Source of the DNA: Methanoregula sp.
GTDB lineage: Archaea > Halobacteriota > Methanomicrobia > Methanomicrobiales > Methanospirillaceae
Assembly (NCBI RefSeq): GCF_023227875.1
Contig: NZ_JALOCH010000004.1
Coordinates: 1-64,000, forward strand
Direction: 5' to 3'
DNA: 64,000 nt
Part shown: piece after piece, positions 51,824 through 59,350 of the stretch
Numbering within the stretch: position 1 is the stretch's first letter
How the letters are laid out: each line of letters opens with the position of its first letter
Program-made: the position numbers and the translations under genes
The notes under the pieces: model-generated
Database searches by the model: none
Told to the model about the DNA's origin: nothing
What the model saw: the letters and a program-made list of their open reading frames with translations, nothing else

Positions 51824-51908
51824 ATTACGATATATAGGTTAAACTTAAGTAGAATAGAAAATTACGATATATAGGTTAAACTTAAGTAGAATAAAAAATT
51901 GCGATATA
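51824..51908. repeat. 37-bp period direct repeats before AbiE-type genes
   Basis: ATTACGATATATAGGTTAAA (continuing CTTAAGTAGAATA) occurs at 51824-51856 and 51861-51893, and a third, partial copy (ATTGCGATATA) at 51898-51908; the period is exactly 37. It directly precedes the TA operon at 51930, so it probably contains its promoter and the binding sites of the HTH antitoxin. Confidence 0.8.
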
Positions 51909-51929
51909 CGCGGTAAGAGATGAATAAAA

Positions 51930-52535
51930 ATGATACCGAGAAATATATATCAATATTTTGGAAGTAAAAAAGAAAGAGTTTATAGGATTTTACTCAGCAA
52001 TAAAATAAAAAAACCTTCCGGTTATAAAATCGCAAAATTGACAGAGGTAAGTTATCCTTATGTTCACACAATTTTAGGTGATTTGGAAAGAGAGGGTCTA
52101 TTAAAAAATCGTGAGATTCCAGATATAAAAAAACTATTCAACTATTGGAGTGAACACCGAGGTCCAAATTACTATAAGGAATACCATATTCAAAATCCTA
52201 AAGATGCTTTAAAAACGGCCAAAATGGAATATGTGCTCACGGGCTATTTTGCCGAGAATCTCATCGGAAATTATTTATTTCCCAGATATTACCAAATATA
52301 TATCAAAGATGATGACCTCAATAAATGGGAGACTCACCTGGTAAAAAATGGCTATGTTGGTAAAGGAAATGTGAGGATTTACCTTAATGACCACCATGTT
52401 TTTTTTGAAAAGCATGAGGTTGAAGGTTGGCCCGTAGTATCCATTCAACAACTGATTATAGATTTAATACGGGAAGGTGCGGAATGTGGAGAGGCCGCAG
52501 AGATTCTCATGAAACGAATTTACCATGTCTCATGA
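51930..52535 (+). CDS. AbiEi-like antitoxin (HTH)
   Basis: 201 residues. The N-terminal winged helix (about 10-60: SKKERVYRILLSNKIKKPSG, YKIAKLTEVSYPYVHTILGD, LEREGLLKNRE) is followed by an alpha/beta domain (about 85-200) as in AbiEi-type antitoxins of type IV TA systems. It overlaps the nucleotidyltransferase gene by 11 bases. AT-rich codons and its own repeats upstream indicate recent transfer. Confidence 0.78.
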   Translation: MIPRNIYQYFGSKKERVYRILLSNKIKKPSGYKIAKLTEVSYPYVHTILGDLEREGLLKNREIPDIKKLFNYWSEHRGPNYYKEYHIQNPKDALKTAKMEYVLTGYFAENLIGNYLFPRYYQIYIKDDDLNKWETHLVKNGYVGKGNVRIYLNDHHVFFEKHEVEGWPVVSIQQLIIDLIREGAECGEAAEILMKRIYHVS

Positions 52536-53328
52536 ATTGTATGAAAAGGTTGAAAGCGAATCCGCTTTTGGCGCACTGAATCATATTGTCACCCGTCTGC
52601 CAAAACCATTTTTACTCCTCGGGGGGTGGGCAGTTTATGTCACGGTAAATGATTCGTACCAGGATGAACATGGATCTCAATATCTTGGATCCAGAGATAT
52701 TGACGTATGTTTTCACATTGATCCGGATGCTGATGAATCTGAATTAAGAGAGAGTACTTTTTCTAAGGCTATTGCTATCGTTCAGGAGATCGGATATTTA
52801 CCACACGGTTCTTGTCGATATTGTAAAATGATTAGGAGAGAAAATCGGGAAACAATTACAGAATGCGATGCGAGAGAGATTCCAATTCACGAATTATTCT
52901 ATCTCTATGTGGATATGATGGTCGATAACATCCATCCGATGCAAAAGAAAGTTTTTGGTTTTAATGTTCTTGATGAACCGACACTTGGAAGAGTTTTCGA
53001 AGAAGGGACGGGGATTTTGATCAATTTTGACGGTGCAGAAATCCTGATACCCCCACCATATATTTTACTGGCAACAAAACTGAGATCTATTCCTTATCGG
53101 ACAAAGGACGATAAACTTGTAAAGGATGCTTGTGACATCTATTCGATTCTTTGGCATTCATCTGAAAATTATAAAAAAATTCTCGCAGATATTCAGAGCC
53201 AGTATCCGGAAGATTGTAAAGCTGGATTCAATGCAATAACGAAGGAAATATCAGAAAAAGCTGCTTTTCATTTGGGAATCGATGTCGAACGTTATAGAGC
53301 GGTAATAAAACCACTTGACGGGGAGTAA
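52525..53328 (+). CDS. AbiEii-like nucleotidyltransferase toxin
   Basis: 267 residues. Nucleotidyltransferase motif LLLGGWAVYVTVNDSY followed by GSRDIDVCFHIDPDA (GG...D-x-D), and LLATKLRSIPYRTKDDKLVK with DACDIYSIL, all typical of AbiEii/MNT-type enzymes that modify tRNA or other nucleotides. It is the toxin partner of the preceding gene; such pairs abort phage infection. Confidence 0.83.
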   Translation: MSHELYEKVESESAFGALNHIVTRLPKPFLLLGGWAVYVTVNDSYQDEHGSQYLGSRDIDVCFHIDPDADESELRESTFSKAIAIVQEIGYLPHGSCRYCKMIRRENRETITECDAREIPIHELFYLYVDMMVDNIHPMQKKVFGFNVLDEPTLGRVFEEGTGILINFDGAEILIPPPYILLATKLRSIPYRTKDDKLVKDACDIYSILWHSSENYKKILADIQSQYPEDCKAGFNAITKEISEKAAFHLGIDVERYRAVIKPLDGE

Positions 53329-53437
53329 ATAATTATTGATTGAAGCAAGTTGACCCCGACGTCCGGGTAAGATCATGCACAACACGTGCGCCAAACAATG
53401 AGCATATATTCTGTGACCCCCCTCCCCCGCCAACATC

Positions 53438-53829
53438 TCCGGTGCACTAGTAAACCAGCTTCATCAACTCCCGGACCAAAAAAAAATCCCGATCGGACAC
53501 CCCCGGCTATTGAACACCGGGTCTGAGCGTGGAAAAAGTTCCGGGAAAAACTCACCAGTCACCGGCACATTTTTTCAGGAACGGACCGGGTGAGAAATTA
53601 CATACCAGGAAAAAAGTGACGGTAATTGACGGACCTTTTAAAAATCCCGGGATTTACAAAAAAACGCCTGATCGGCGCCTGCATTGCCGGGCCGGTCATC
53701 GGCCTCATGCTCCATGGCGTGCTCCGTGTATCTGGCGGGTGGCAGTATACACCGGTGGTATTCGTATCGGTATTTTTCCTTGCCATCGGATCGTTCGGCA
53801 CGTGGGTATGGTATTACGGTGGCGAATAA
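53438..53829 (+). repeat. About 390-bp duplication, copy 2
   Basis: Matches 51342-51730 base for base over most of its length; small differences (for example TAGTAAACC for TGGTGAACC) show that the non-coding start region is decaying. It is the right flank of the AbiE-type insertion. Confidence 0.8.
53626..53829 (+). CDS. Small membrane protein (67 aa), copy 2
   Basis: Same as the copy at 51527: LTDLLKIPGFTKKRLIGACI, GVLRVSGGWQYTPVVFVSVF, FGTWVWYYGGE. Substitutions relative to copy 1 are few and keep the frame and the two membrane helices. Confidence 0.6.
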   Translation: MTDLLKIPGFTKKRLIGACIAGPVIGLMLHGVLRVSGGWQYTPVVFVSVFFLAIGSFGTWVWYYGGE

Positions 53830-53996
53830 CCTCGTGGGGGCAACGTCCGGGACCCGGTGAAGCTATTCTCATGATGTTCCGCCGGTGCCAAAACCTTATT
53901 CTGGTAAAACAGACTTAAACACCATAAGCACATTGTAACTCTGGCTGGCCAGAATTACACGCGGGATCGTGAAGATAGTTCTGGAGAAGAAGAAAT

Positions 53997-55148
53997 ATGC
54001 ACGAAAGTCGGATGGGAATCACAGTTCGCCAGAAAGGAGGATACCAGGCATATCTCCCAAAATCCCTGCCCCCGGATCCCCCGGTGCATTTTGATGACGA
54101 ACTTCATCACCTCCTTTCCGAAGCGGACCGGGCCCTCGCACGCCTGGATGGCATGACAACGGTCCTCCCCAACGCGGATCTTTTCGTTGCAATGTACGTG
54201 AAAAAAGAGGCGCTGCTCAGTTCCCAGATCGAAGGGACACAGGCATCGCTCCAGGGCGTGCTTGAGTTCGAAGCAGACATGGTCCCGGCCGATGACATCA
54301 ACGAGGTCAAAGAAGTTATCAATTACATCCGGGCAATGGATGATGGCCTCAAACGTACAAGCCATGAACTTTTTTCCATCGGGATCCTGCAGGAGATCCA
54401 CCGGACTCTCCTCAAAGGGACACGGGGCGGCAGGAAGGAGCCGGGAAAGATCCGCACGGTACAGAACTGGATCGGGCCGCCGGGCTCGGACCTGCATTCA
54501 GCAACATTCGTCCCCCCACCCCCGGAAAAAGTACCGGAATTGCTTGAGGATCTCGAATCGTTCATCGTGGCCGACGACCGGATTCCCCCTCTCATCAAGA
54601 TTGGCCTGGTACATGCCCAGTTCGAGACGATTCACCCGTTCATTGACGGGAATGGCCGGATGGGGCGGTTGTTCATCACCTTTTATCTCTGCCAGAAAGG
54701 CATTCTTGCCCGCCCACTCCTCTACCTGAGTATCTACTTAAAACAACACCGGGAAGAATACTACAACCATCTCCAGGAAATCCGTGTTGAAGGTGACTGG
54801 GAATCGTGGCTGAAATTTTTCCTTCGCGGTATCATCGAAGTTTCAAAAGAAGCTCTTGCCAACGCGAAGGAGATAATATCCCTAAAGGAACGACTTGTCG
54901 ATACGCTGGTCAAAAATAATATCGGGGGCCTCAATGCAGTACGGCTCCTCGACCTCTTGTTTACGAAACCTGTCGTCACCGTTGCAGATATCAGTTCAGC
55001 ACTTGGCATCAGCCACCAGCCTGCCTATGATCTGGTGAACCAGTTCGAGAAACTGGAGATTCTCCGGGAAATTACCGGTAAAAAACGGTATAAAAAATAC
55101 CTCTTTGCCGATTATCTCAGGATCATCGAGCGGGGAACCGGGCAGTAA
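53997..55148 (+). CDS. Fic-family protein with wHTH
   Basis: 383 residues. Inhibitory helix SSQIEGTQ (about 75-82) in the N-terminal Fic_N domain, Fic core HPFIDGNGRMGR (213-224), and a C-terminal winged helix (TVADISSALGISHQPAYDLV, NQFEKLEILREITG). Fic enzymes transfer AMP to Tyr, Ser or Thr of target proteins; the in-cis inhibitory motif keeps them inactive until needed. GGAG lies ten bases before the ATG. Stands alone, flanked by the 390-bp repeat and by hairpin element F. Confidence 0.92.
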   Translation: MHESRMGITVRQKGGYQAYLPKSLPPDPPVHFDDELHHLLSEADRALARLDGMTTVLPNADLFVAMYVKKEALLSSQIEGTQASLQGVLEFEADMVPADDINEVKEVINYIRAMDDGLKRTSHELFSIGILQEIHRTLLKGTRGGRKEPGKIRTVQNWIGPPGSDLHSATFVPPPPEKVPELLEDLESFIVADDRIPPLIKIGLVHAQFETIHPFIDGNGRMGRLFITFYLCQKGILARPLLYLSIYLKQHREEYYNHLQEIRVEGDWESWLKFFLRGIIEVSKEALANAKEIISLKERLVDTLVKNNIGGLNAVRLLDLLFTKPVVTVADISSALGISHQPAYDLVNQFEKLEILREITGKKRYKKYLFADYLRIIERGTGQ

Positions 55149-55162
55149 TCATTTTTTGTAAC

Positions 55163-55376
55163 CCCGGGGCAAGCCCACGCGGCGAAGCCAGCCACAAGCT
55201 GGGGAGAATGCAGAGGGTTATCAGAATGTCAGGAGTCATCAGAATGCTGAGGGGTCTTCAGACCCGAAGCAGGAGAAGAACGTAGTTCTTGGACTTCTGA
55301 AAGGTCATCGGACCTTGAAGATGAGTAGAGTTCATCAGAACTCTTCGACTGCGCCAGCCCCGATGAGCGTCAGACC
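55163..55376 (+). repeat. Variable-stem hairpin element, long copy F
   Basis: CCCGGGGCAAGCCCACGCGGC-like start and GCCAGCCCCGATGAGCGTCA end. It contains four consecutive perfect hairpins with different stems: GGGTC-ttca-GACCC (55252-55265), AAGAAC-gta-GTTCTT (55276-55290), AAGGT-catcgg-ACCTT (55301-55316) and AGAGTT-catcag-AACTCT (55327-55344). Confidence 0.75.
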
Positions 55377-55411
55377 ACCTCTTGCACCACCGCTTTCCCG
55401 GAATCCCTGTC

Positions 55412-55421
55412 GACTATAGTC
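55412..55421. promoter_or_regulatory. C-box-like palindrome upstream of second HTH gene
   Basis: GACTATAGTC, 40 bases before GTG 55462 and at the same spacing as the site before the 47790 gene. It fits the GACT/AGTC half-sites of restriction controller proteins. Confidence 0.55.
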
Positions 55422-55461
55422 AGCGGTAGACATTAACCTCTTTTTCACCGAATCTCATCCA

Positions 55462-55728
55462 GTGACGCAGAACAAAGAAGAGATCTTTGGCAAAATCCTC
55501 CAGGAAGAACGCAAAGCCAAAAAGATATCTCAGGAAAAACTCGCCAAGCTCACCGGCCTCGACCGGACCTTCATCAGTCTCATCGAGAACGGGAAACGCA
55601 ATCCCTCATTCACGACGATTTTGAAAATTTGTTCAGCGCTGGAGATCGATCCTTCGGAACTCTTCTCGATTTATGAGAAGAAGGACCCGGAATACCACTT
55701 AAAGAAAAGCGGGAAGCAGGGGAAATAA
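55462..55728 (+). CDS. XRE-family C-protein-like regulator, second copy
   Basis: 88 residues, about 80 percent identical by eye to the 47790 product: KKISQEKLAKLTGLDRTFIS, LIENGKRNPSFTTILKICSA, EIDPSELFSIYEKKDPEYHL. No restriction enzyme gene follows, so this copy has lost its partner or acts in trans. The same palindrome GACTATAGTC occurs before it, at 50376 and at 55838, making a small regulon possible. Confidence 0.85.
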   Translation: MTQNKEEIFGKILQEERKAKKISQEKLAKLTGLDRTFISLIENGKRNPSFTTILKICSALEIDPSELFSIYEKKDPEYHLKKSGKQGK

Positions 55729-55837
55729 TCCACAAACCCCGGGACACCCGGCTGATCATTGATGAACTGAAAAAGATACCCGGATAATTCCAGCTCTCCT
55801 GTTTCCGGATTCGAAACCGGAATAATATTTATTTGCA

Positions 55838-55847
55838 GACTATAGTC
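55838..55847. promoter_or_regulatory. C-box-like palindrome before the chimeric GTDIYVRIK-type gene
   Basis: GACTATAGTC followed by TACATTTATCTACGCCCACA and the GTG start at 55889, 41 bases from the end of the palindrome. It parallels 50376-50385 and the two HTH gene promoters. Confidence 0.5.
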
Positions 55848-55888
55848 TACATTTATCTACGCCCACACCAATAATTATCCGGTGCCTG

Positions 55889-56462
55889 GTGAACACAGCA
55901 AGCACAATCCCGGAAGCCGGCCGAAACAGGGAGGGGCAACCTCCGGCACAAAACCCCTGTTCGGACATGGCGCTCCTCCGCATCCCGTACAATCCGCCAG
56001 GTACCGCTATCAACGCCGTACGGGAGACTGTGCTTATCGCCTCCACTGAGGTCCGCAGATCTCGATGGGGAGAAGAACCGATCAGGTCCCTCATTTCCAT
56101 AGAGGTCATCAGGCCTCGACGGGGAGAAGAAACTCCCAGTTTCTTGGATTCCATAGAGATTATCAAACATCGGCGGGAAAAAAACCCGGGTTCTTCGACC
56201 CCGGAGTGGTCGTCAGGCCTCGACGGGGAGAAGAAACTCCCAGTTTCTTCGACAAAGTAACGTCCGGGCCGGCGATCAGCTTCTACCTTCGCTACCTGCC
56301 CGGGATTGATGACGAACCACTGGTCCGGCCATTCACGGACCGGTACGATGCGGCCGCATTCATCATAGGAAAAGCCGGCCGGGACCTTGCAGGAGTCACA
56401 GACGCGGAGTGTCAAAAGATCCGGAACTATTTCCCGGACTTTTTCGGGAGCGGGGACAGATG
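55889..56462 (+). pseudogene. GTDIYVRIK-type gene interrupted by hairpin repeats
   Basis: From GTG 55889 the protein reads NTASTIPEAGRNREGQPPAQ NPCSDMALLRIPYNPPG, the same N-terminus as the 49836 protein. At about 56030 the family core is replaced by tandem hairpin repeats. After them, in another frame, comes SFYLRYLPGIDDEPLVRPFT and IRNYFPDFFGSGDR (stop about 56462), a domain also left as a fragment at 60.6 kb. A gene broken by repeat growth and fusion. Confidence 0.65.
56039..56250 (+). repeat. Tandem array of roughly 53-bp hairpin units
   Basis: Four diverged units, each shaped like GAGGTCATCAGGCCTC + GACGGGGAGAAGAAACTCCC + AGTTTCTT. Two hairpins per unit (GAGGT-catcag-GCCTC and AGAAACT-ccc-AGTTTCT in the second and fourth units). 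The first and third units have changed stems. Same loop style as elements A-F. Confidence 0.7.
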
Positions 56463-56555
56463 AGACAACAGGGAACCGGCCGGTCTGTGGATGTGATGAA
56501 CAGGACGCGGTCAAAGGCCCGGGACACGAATATGCCGGACCGCAAAGGTGACCCC

Positions 56556-56879
56556 ATGCAAAATCCCCCGGATATACCCGGCCCCGCGACCCACATCCCC
56601 CTCTTCCGTTCAGCACGGTATTCGCTGTACACCTCCGGGCCGGAAAAAAGCGGCACCGACATTTACGTCAGGATAAAACGGGACGGCACGCACCGGTATT
56701 TTATCCGGGACTGGTCGGAAGAGCAGGACACCTGCATGTCCGTCTCAGAAGAATTCGCGGTCCGGCTCCTCCGCGGGCTCGCCGCGATACCGGAGACGGC
56801 CATGTACATCGAGTCTGAGAATATCCGGCGCGTCCTGCCGGGATATTTTAACGCAAAGAGGGGAATAGCCGGCAAATGA
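56556..56879 (+). CDS. GTDIYVRIK-family protein, short form 1
   Basis: 107 residues from ATG 56556 in the context GGTGACCCCATG, shared with the 58849 copy. Core: THIPLFRSARYSLYTSGPEK, SGTDIYVRIKRDGTHRYFIR, LLRGLAAIPETAMYIESENI and RRVLPGYFNAKRG. No signal or membrane helix; probably a small cytoplasmic protein. Function unknown. Confidence 0.7.
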   Translation: MQNPPDIPGPATHIPLFRSARYSLYTSGPEKSGTDIYVRIKRDGTHRYFIRDWSEEQDTCMSVSEEFAVRLLRGLAAIPETAMYIESENIRRVLPGYFNAKRGIAGK

Positions 56880-56911
56880 CCCGCTCGGGCTGCACCACCT
56901 TGAAAAAAGTA

Positions 56912-57118
56912 TCAGAGAGATTTCTGCAGTTCGAGAATCTCTTTTCCGATCTGCGTTACTGTTTTTTTCTTAAAGGATTTCTTTCGCTCCCTTGTATAGT
57001 CGCCACTCCCGGGATCAAAACTCCGGATAAACCGGACTGCATCCTCCGGTCCAAGAGCATTGACCAGGGCATCGTACCCTTCGCTCTGGATCTGGGCAAT
57101 TGTCTTACTCTCCGTCAT
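56912..57118 (-). CDS. Putative antitoxin partner of VapC-like PIN
   Basis: 68 residues: MTESKTIAQIQSEGYDALVN, ALGPEDAVRFIRSFDPGSGD, then a basic tail (YTRERKKSFKKKTV). It overlaps the end of the PIN gene by 14 bases and lies downstream of it (toxin first, an unusual order). A frameshifted relative with a broken PIN gene occurs at 32.1-32.4 kb, supporting the pair as a unit. Confidence 0.75.
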   Translation of the reverse strand: MTESKTIAQIQSEGYDALVNALGPEDAVRFIRSFDPGSGDYTRERKKSFKKKTVTQIGKEILELQKSL

Positions 57119-57551
57119 GGTTCAACTCCATCAGCCAGCGCAACGGGTTATCGGCCCGTATTGATATATCTGGGCAATGCTTCTTCATAATCCTTATCAC
57201 CTCATCATCAGTAGTCAGGAAGACCGCACCTGCTCTCTCAGCACATGCGATATGGATGGCATCCATTCCCATGATGCCGGTTTCTCCGATCTTTTCTGCC
57301 CGCGACAGCAGGACTTCATTAACCCGGATTGTCTCCCGGGCACGGTGGGTCAGCCGGATGACATGGGATTTTCTCACAGGATCCCCGATGAGACCAACCT
57401 CGTACATTACTGCAGTACTGGTAACCAGTTCCCAGTCAAGTGAGCAGCGTTTGAGGATCGCAAGAATTGCCTCGGTTTCAAGCCGGATACGTGTTTCGTG
57501 ATGATTGTCAAAAGGCCGGCACAGGCAGCATACGTCCAGGTATATCTTCAC
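57105..57551 (-). CDS. VapC-like PIN-domain toxin
   Basis: 148 residues. PIN pattern MKIYLDVCCLCRPFDN (Asp6), STAVMYEVGLIG (Glu), GIMGMDAIHIACAERAGAVF (Asp) and LTTDDEVIRIMKKH (Asp). Likely an RNase toxin. Typical length and complete acidic set, so probably active. The partner is the small gene overlapping its 3' end. Confidence 0.85.
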   Translation of the reverse strand: MKIYLDVCCLCRPFDNHHETRIRLETEAILAILKRCSLDWELVTSTAVMYEVGLIGDPVRKSHVIRLTHRARETIRVNEVLLSRAEKIGETGIMGMDAIHIACAERAGAVFLTTDDEVIRIMKKHCPDISIRADNPLRWLMELNHDGE

Positions 57552-57649
57552 AATAATCTTCCTGATTCTATATTATTATCAAAAACCGATAAAAGATTGC
57601 ATCATTTTCCGGAGCTGAAAAACAGCCGGGGCTGCATCGCAACGAGAGC

Positions 57650-57895
57650 TTGGGATGCAATATCCTTGCAGGTGTAGGCACCGACATTTACGTCAGGATA
57701 AAACGGGACGGCACGCTCCGGTATTTTCTCCGGGACGGGTCGGAAGAGCAGGACTCCTGCATGTCCGTTTCAGAAGACTTTACGGTCCGGCTCCTCCGCG
57801 GGCTCGCTGCGATGCCGGAGACGGTCATGTACATCGAGTCTGAGAATATCCGGCGCGTCCTGCCGGGATACGTTATAAAAGGACGCAGGCGGTGA
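57650..57895 (+). pseudogene. GTDIYVRIK-family fragment, N-terminus lost
   Basis: The frame begins abruptly (MGCNILAGVGTDIYVRIKRD) and continues through LLRGLAAMPETVMYIESENI to RRVLPGYVIKGRRR. The conserved LLFRSARYSLYT part and the GGTGACCC start context are missing. A TTG at 57650 is the only candidate start; probably not expressed as such. Confidence 0.6.
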
Positions 57896-57998
57896 GGCAA
57901 CCGAACGGCTGCTCCATCCTGTCGCCCGGTATACAAAAAGTTATTGCACTACCCGGTACGATATAATGAACAGTAAATACGAGAAGGGAAGGTATGGC

Positions 57999-58223
57999 AT
58001 GCACAATTTCCGCTTTTCTGTTGTCATAGAAAAGGATGAGGACGGCTACACGGCATTCTGCCCGGAACTCCAGGGTTGTTATGCACAAGGAGAAACCTAT
58101 GAAGAAGTCCTCGACAATATCCGTGATGTCATCCGCCTTCACGTTGACGATCGCATCGAATCGGGAGAGAAGATTCCCGAGGCCCGGCTCATCAACCTGA
58201 CCATGGTGGATGTCTCGGTATGA
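57999..58223 (+). CDS. hicB: HicB-type antitoxin, second locus
   Basis: 74 residues from ATG 57999 (GGGAAGG six bases upstream; ATG 57966 is an alternative). HicB core: FRFSVVIEKDEDGYTAFCPE LQGCYAQGETYEEVLDNIRD. Overlaps hicA as ATGA. It is more typical in sequence than the HicB at 5.2 kb and not a recent duplicate of it. Confidence 0.9.
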   Translation: MHNFRFSVVIEKDEDGYTAFCPELQGCYAQGETYEEVLDNIRDVIRLHVDDRIESGEKIPEARLINLTMVDVSV

Positions 58224-58438
58224 GTGAGAAGCTCCCGCGGGTCCCGGCTGAGCGGGTTATTGCCCTGTTGAAGAAAAAGGGTTTTTCCTGCGTACGCCAA
58301 AGTGGGAGTCATAAAATTTTCAGGAATAATGCGGGAATCCGCGTGACAGTGCCGGATCATGCCGGGAAGATCCTGCACCCGAAGATCGTAAAACAGATCT
58401 GCAGGGACGCCGGCATCAGTCCCGAAGAACTGGGATAA
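58220..58438 (+). CDS. hicA: HicA-type mRNA interferase toxin, second locus
   Basis: 72 residues: LPRVPAERVIALLKKKGFSC, VRQSGSHKIFRNNAG (catalytic His in GSH), VPDHAGKILHPKIVKQICRD AGIS. Complete HicA. Downstream of hicB with a four-base overlap. Confidence 0.92.
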   Translation: MSEKLPRVPAERVIALLKKKGFSCVRQSGSHKIFRNNAGIRVTVPDHAGKILHPKIVKQICRDAGISPEELG

Positions 58439-58459
58439 TTAAAATAAGCCGCATGTTCC

Positions 58460-58640
58460 GGTTTCCTCCCGCGCAGGTCGGAACAGCAGAAAGAGTGCAT
58501 GTCCGTTTCAGAAGACTTTGCGGTCCGGCTCCTCCGCGGGCTCGCTGCGATGCCGGAGACGGTCATATACATCGTGTTTGAAAATATCCTGCACTTCCTG
58601 CCGGGATATTTTAACGCAAAGCGGGGAAAACCCGGCGAAT
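58460..58640 (+). pseudogene. GTDIYVRIK-family 3' fragment
   Basis: From about 58499: MSVSEDFAVRLLRGLAAMPE TVIYIVFENILHFLPGYFNA KRG. The 5' flank keeps recognisable but out-of-frame family sequence (CGGTTTCCTCC...GGTCGGAACAGCAG). A relic immediately behind the HicBA pair. Confidence 0.65.
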
Positions 58641-58848
58641 GCCCTGCACGAGCCGGAAAAAATGTCAGGCAGAAAAATGCCGGGATCTATTTCCCGCCAG
58701 CAATCCCCCGTGCCCGTCCAGAACAAACGTCAACCCCCCGACCGCCCCGGAATCACCTTGCGCTCGTTCACGTCCTGCAACGGGATTTGCAAAGTTTATC
58801 ATTTTATAATGCAGATAGTATGTCCGGATGTGATGCGCAGGTGACCCT

Positions 58849-59169
58849 ATGCAAAACCCCCCAGTTCCCGGCAACGCGCCCGACCCCGCGACCGACATCC
58901 TCCTTTTCCGCTCAGCACGGTATTTGCTCTACACCCTCGAGCCGGTAAAACGCGGCACCGACATCTACGTAAGCATAAAACGGGACGGCACGTACCAGTG
59001 TTTCCTCTGGCACTGGTCGGAAGAGCAGAACCTCCTCACGCCTGTTTCAGAAGAACACGCGGTCCGGCTCCTCCACGGGCTCGCCGCAATGCCGGAGACG
59101 ATTATGTACATGGAGTTTGAAAATATCCTGCACTTCCTGCCGGGATACTACACAGCAAAACGGGGCTAG
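58849..59169 (+). CDS. GTDIYVRIK-family protein, short form 2
   Basis: 106 residues from ATG 58849 (GGTGACCCTATG). Core: TDILLFRSARYLLYTLEPVK, RGTDIYVSIKRDGTYQCFLW, LLHGLAAMPETIMYMEFENI and LHFLPGYYTAKRG. It is closest to the 49836 protein in its C-terminus. Function unknown. Confidence 0.7.
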   Translation: MQNPPVPGNAPDPATDILLFRSARYLLYTLEPVKRGTDIYVSIKRDGTYQCFLWHWSEEQNLLTPVSEEHAVRLLHGLAAMPETIMYMEFENILHFLPGYYTAKRG

Positions 59170-59350
59170 CCGGTGACGGTAAGGAGCCTCGGGGAAATAC
59201 CTGGAAGGGATCAGGAAACGAGAAACGCGGGGGACTTACTCTCTCGGAGCGGGTGATCCGGGAAAAATCCATGGTCCGCCACGACAAAGCCTGAAAAATC
59301 TTAAGCAGACTCTAAAAAACTCCCGGTTATTCCATTTTTTCTGCGTTGTT

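Noticed and set aside
51824..51908. CRISPR-like array before the AbiE-type genes
   Set aside because: Period 37 with only 4-base gaps between 33-bp copies and no unique spacers; these are tandem operator-like repeats, not CRISPR.
56039..56250. CRISPR-like array in the 56 kb repeats
   Set aside because: Units are diverged, contiguous and internally palindromic with no spacer pattern, and no cas genes are in the window.
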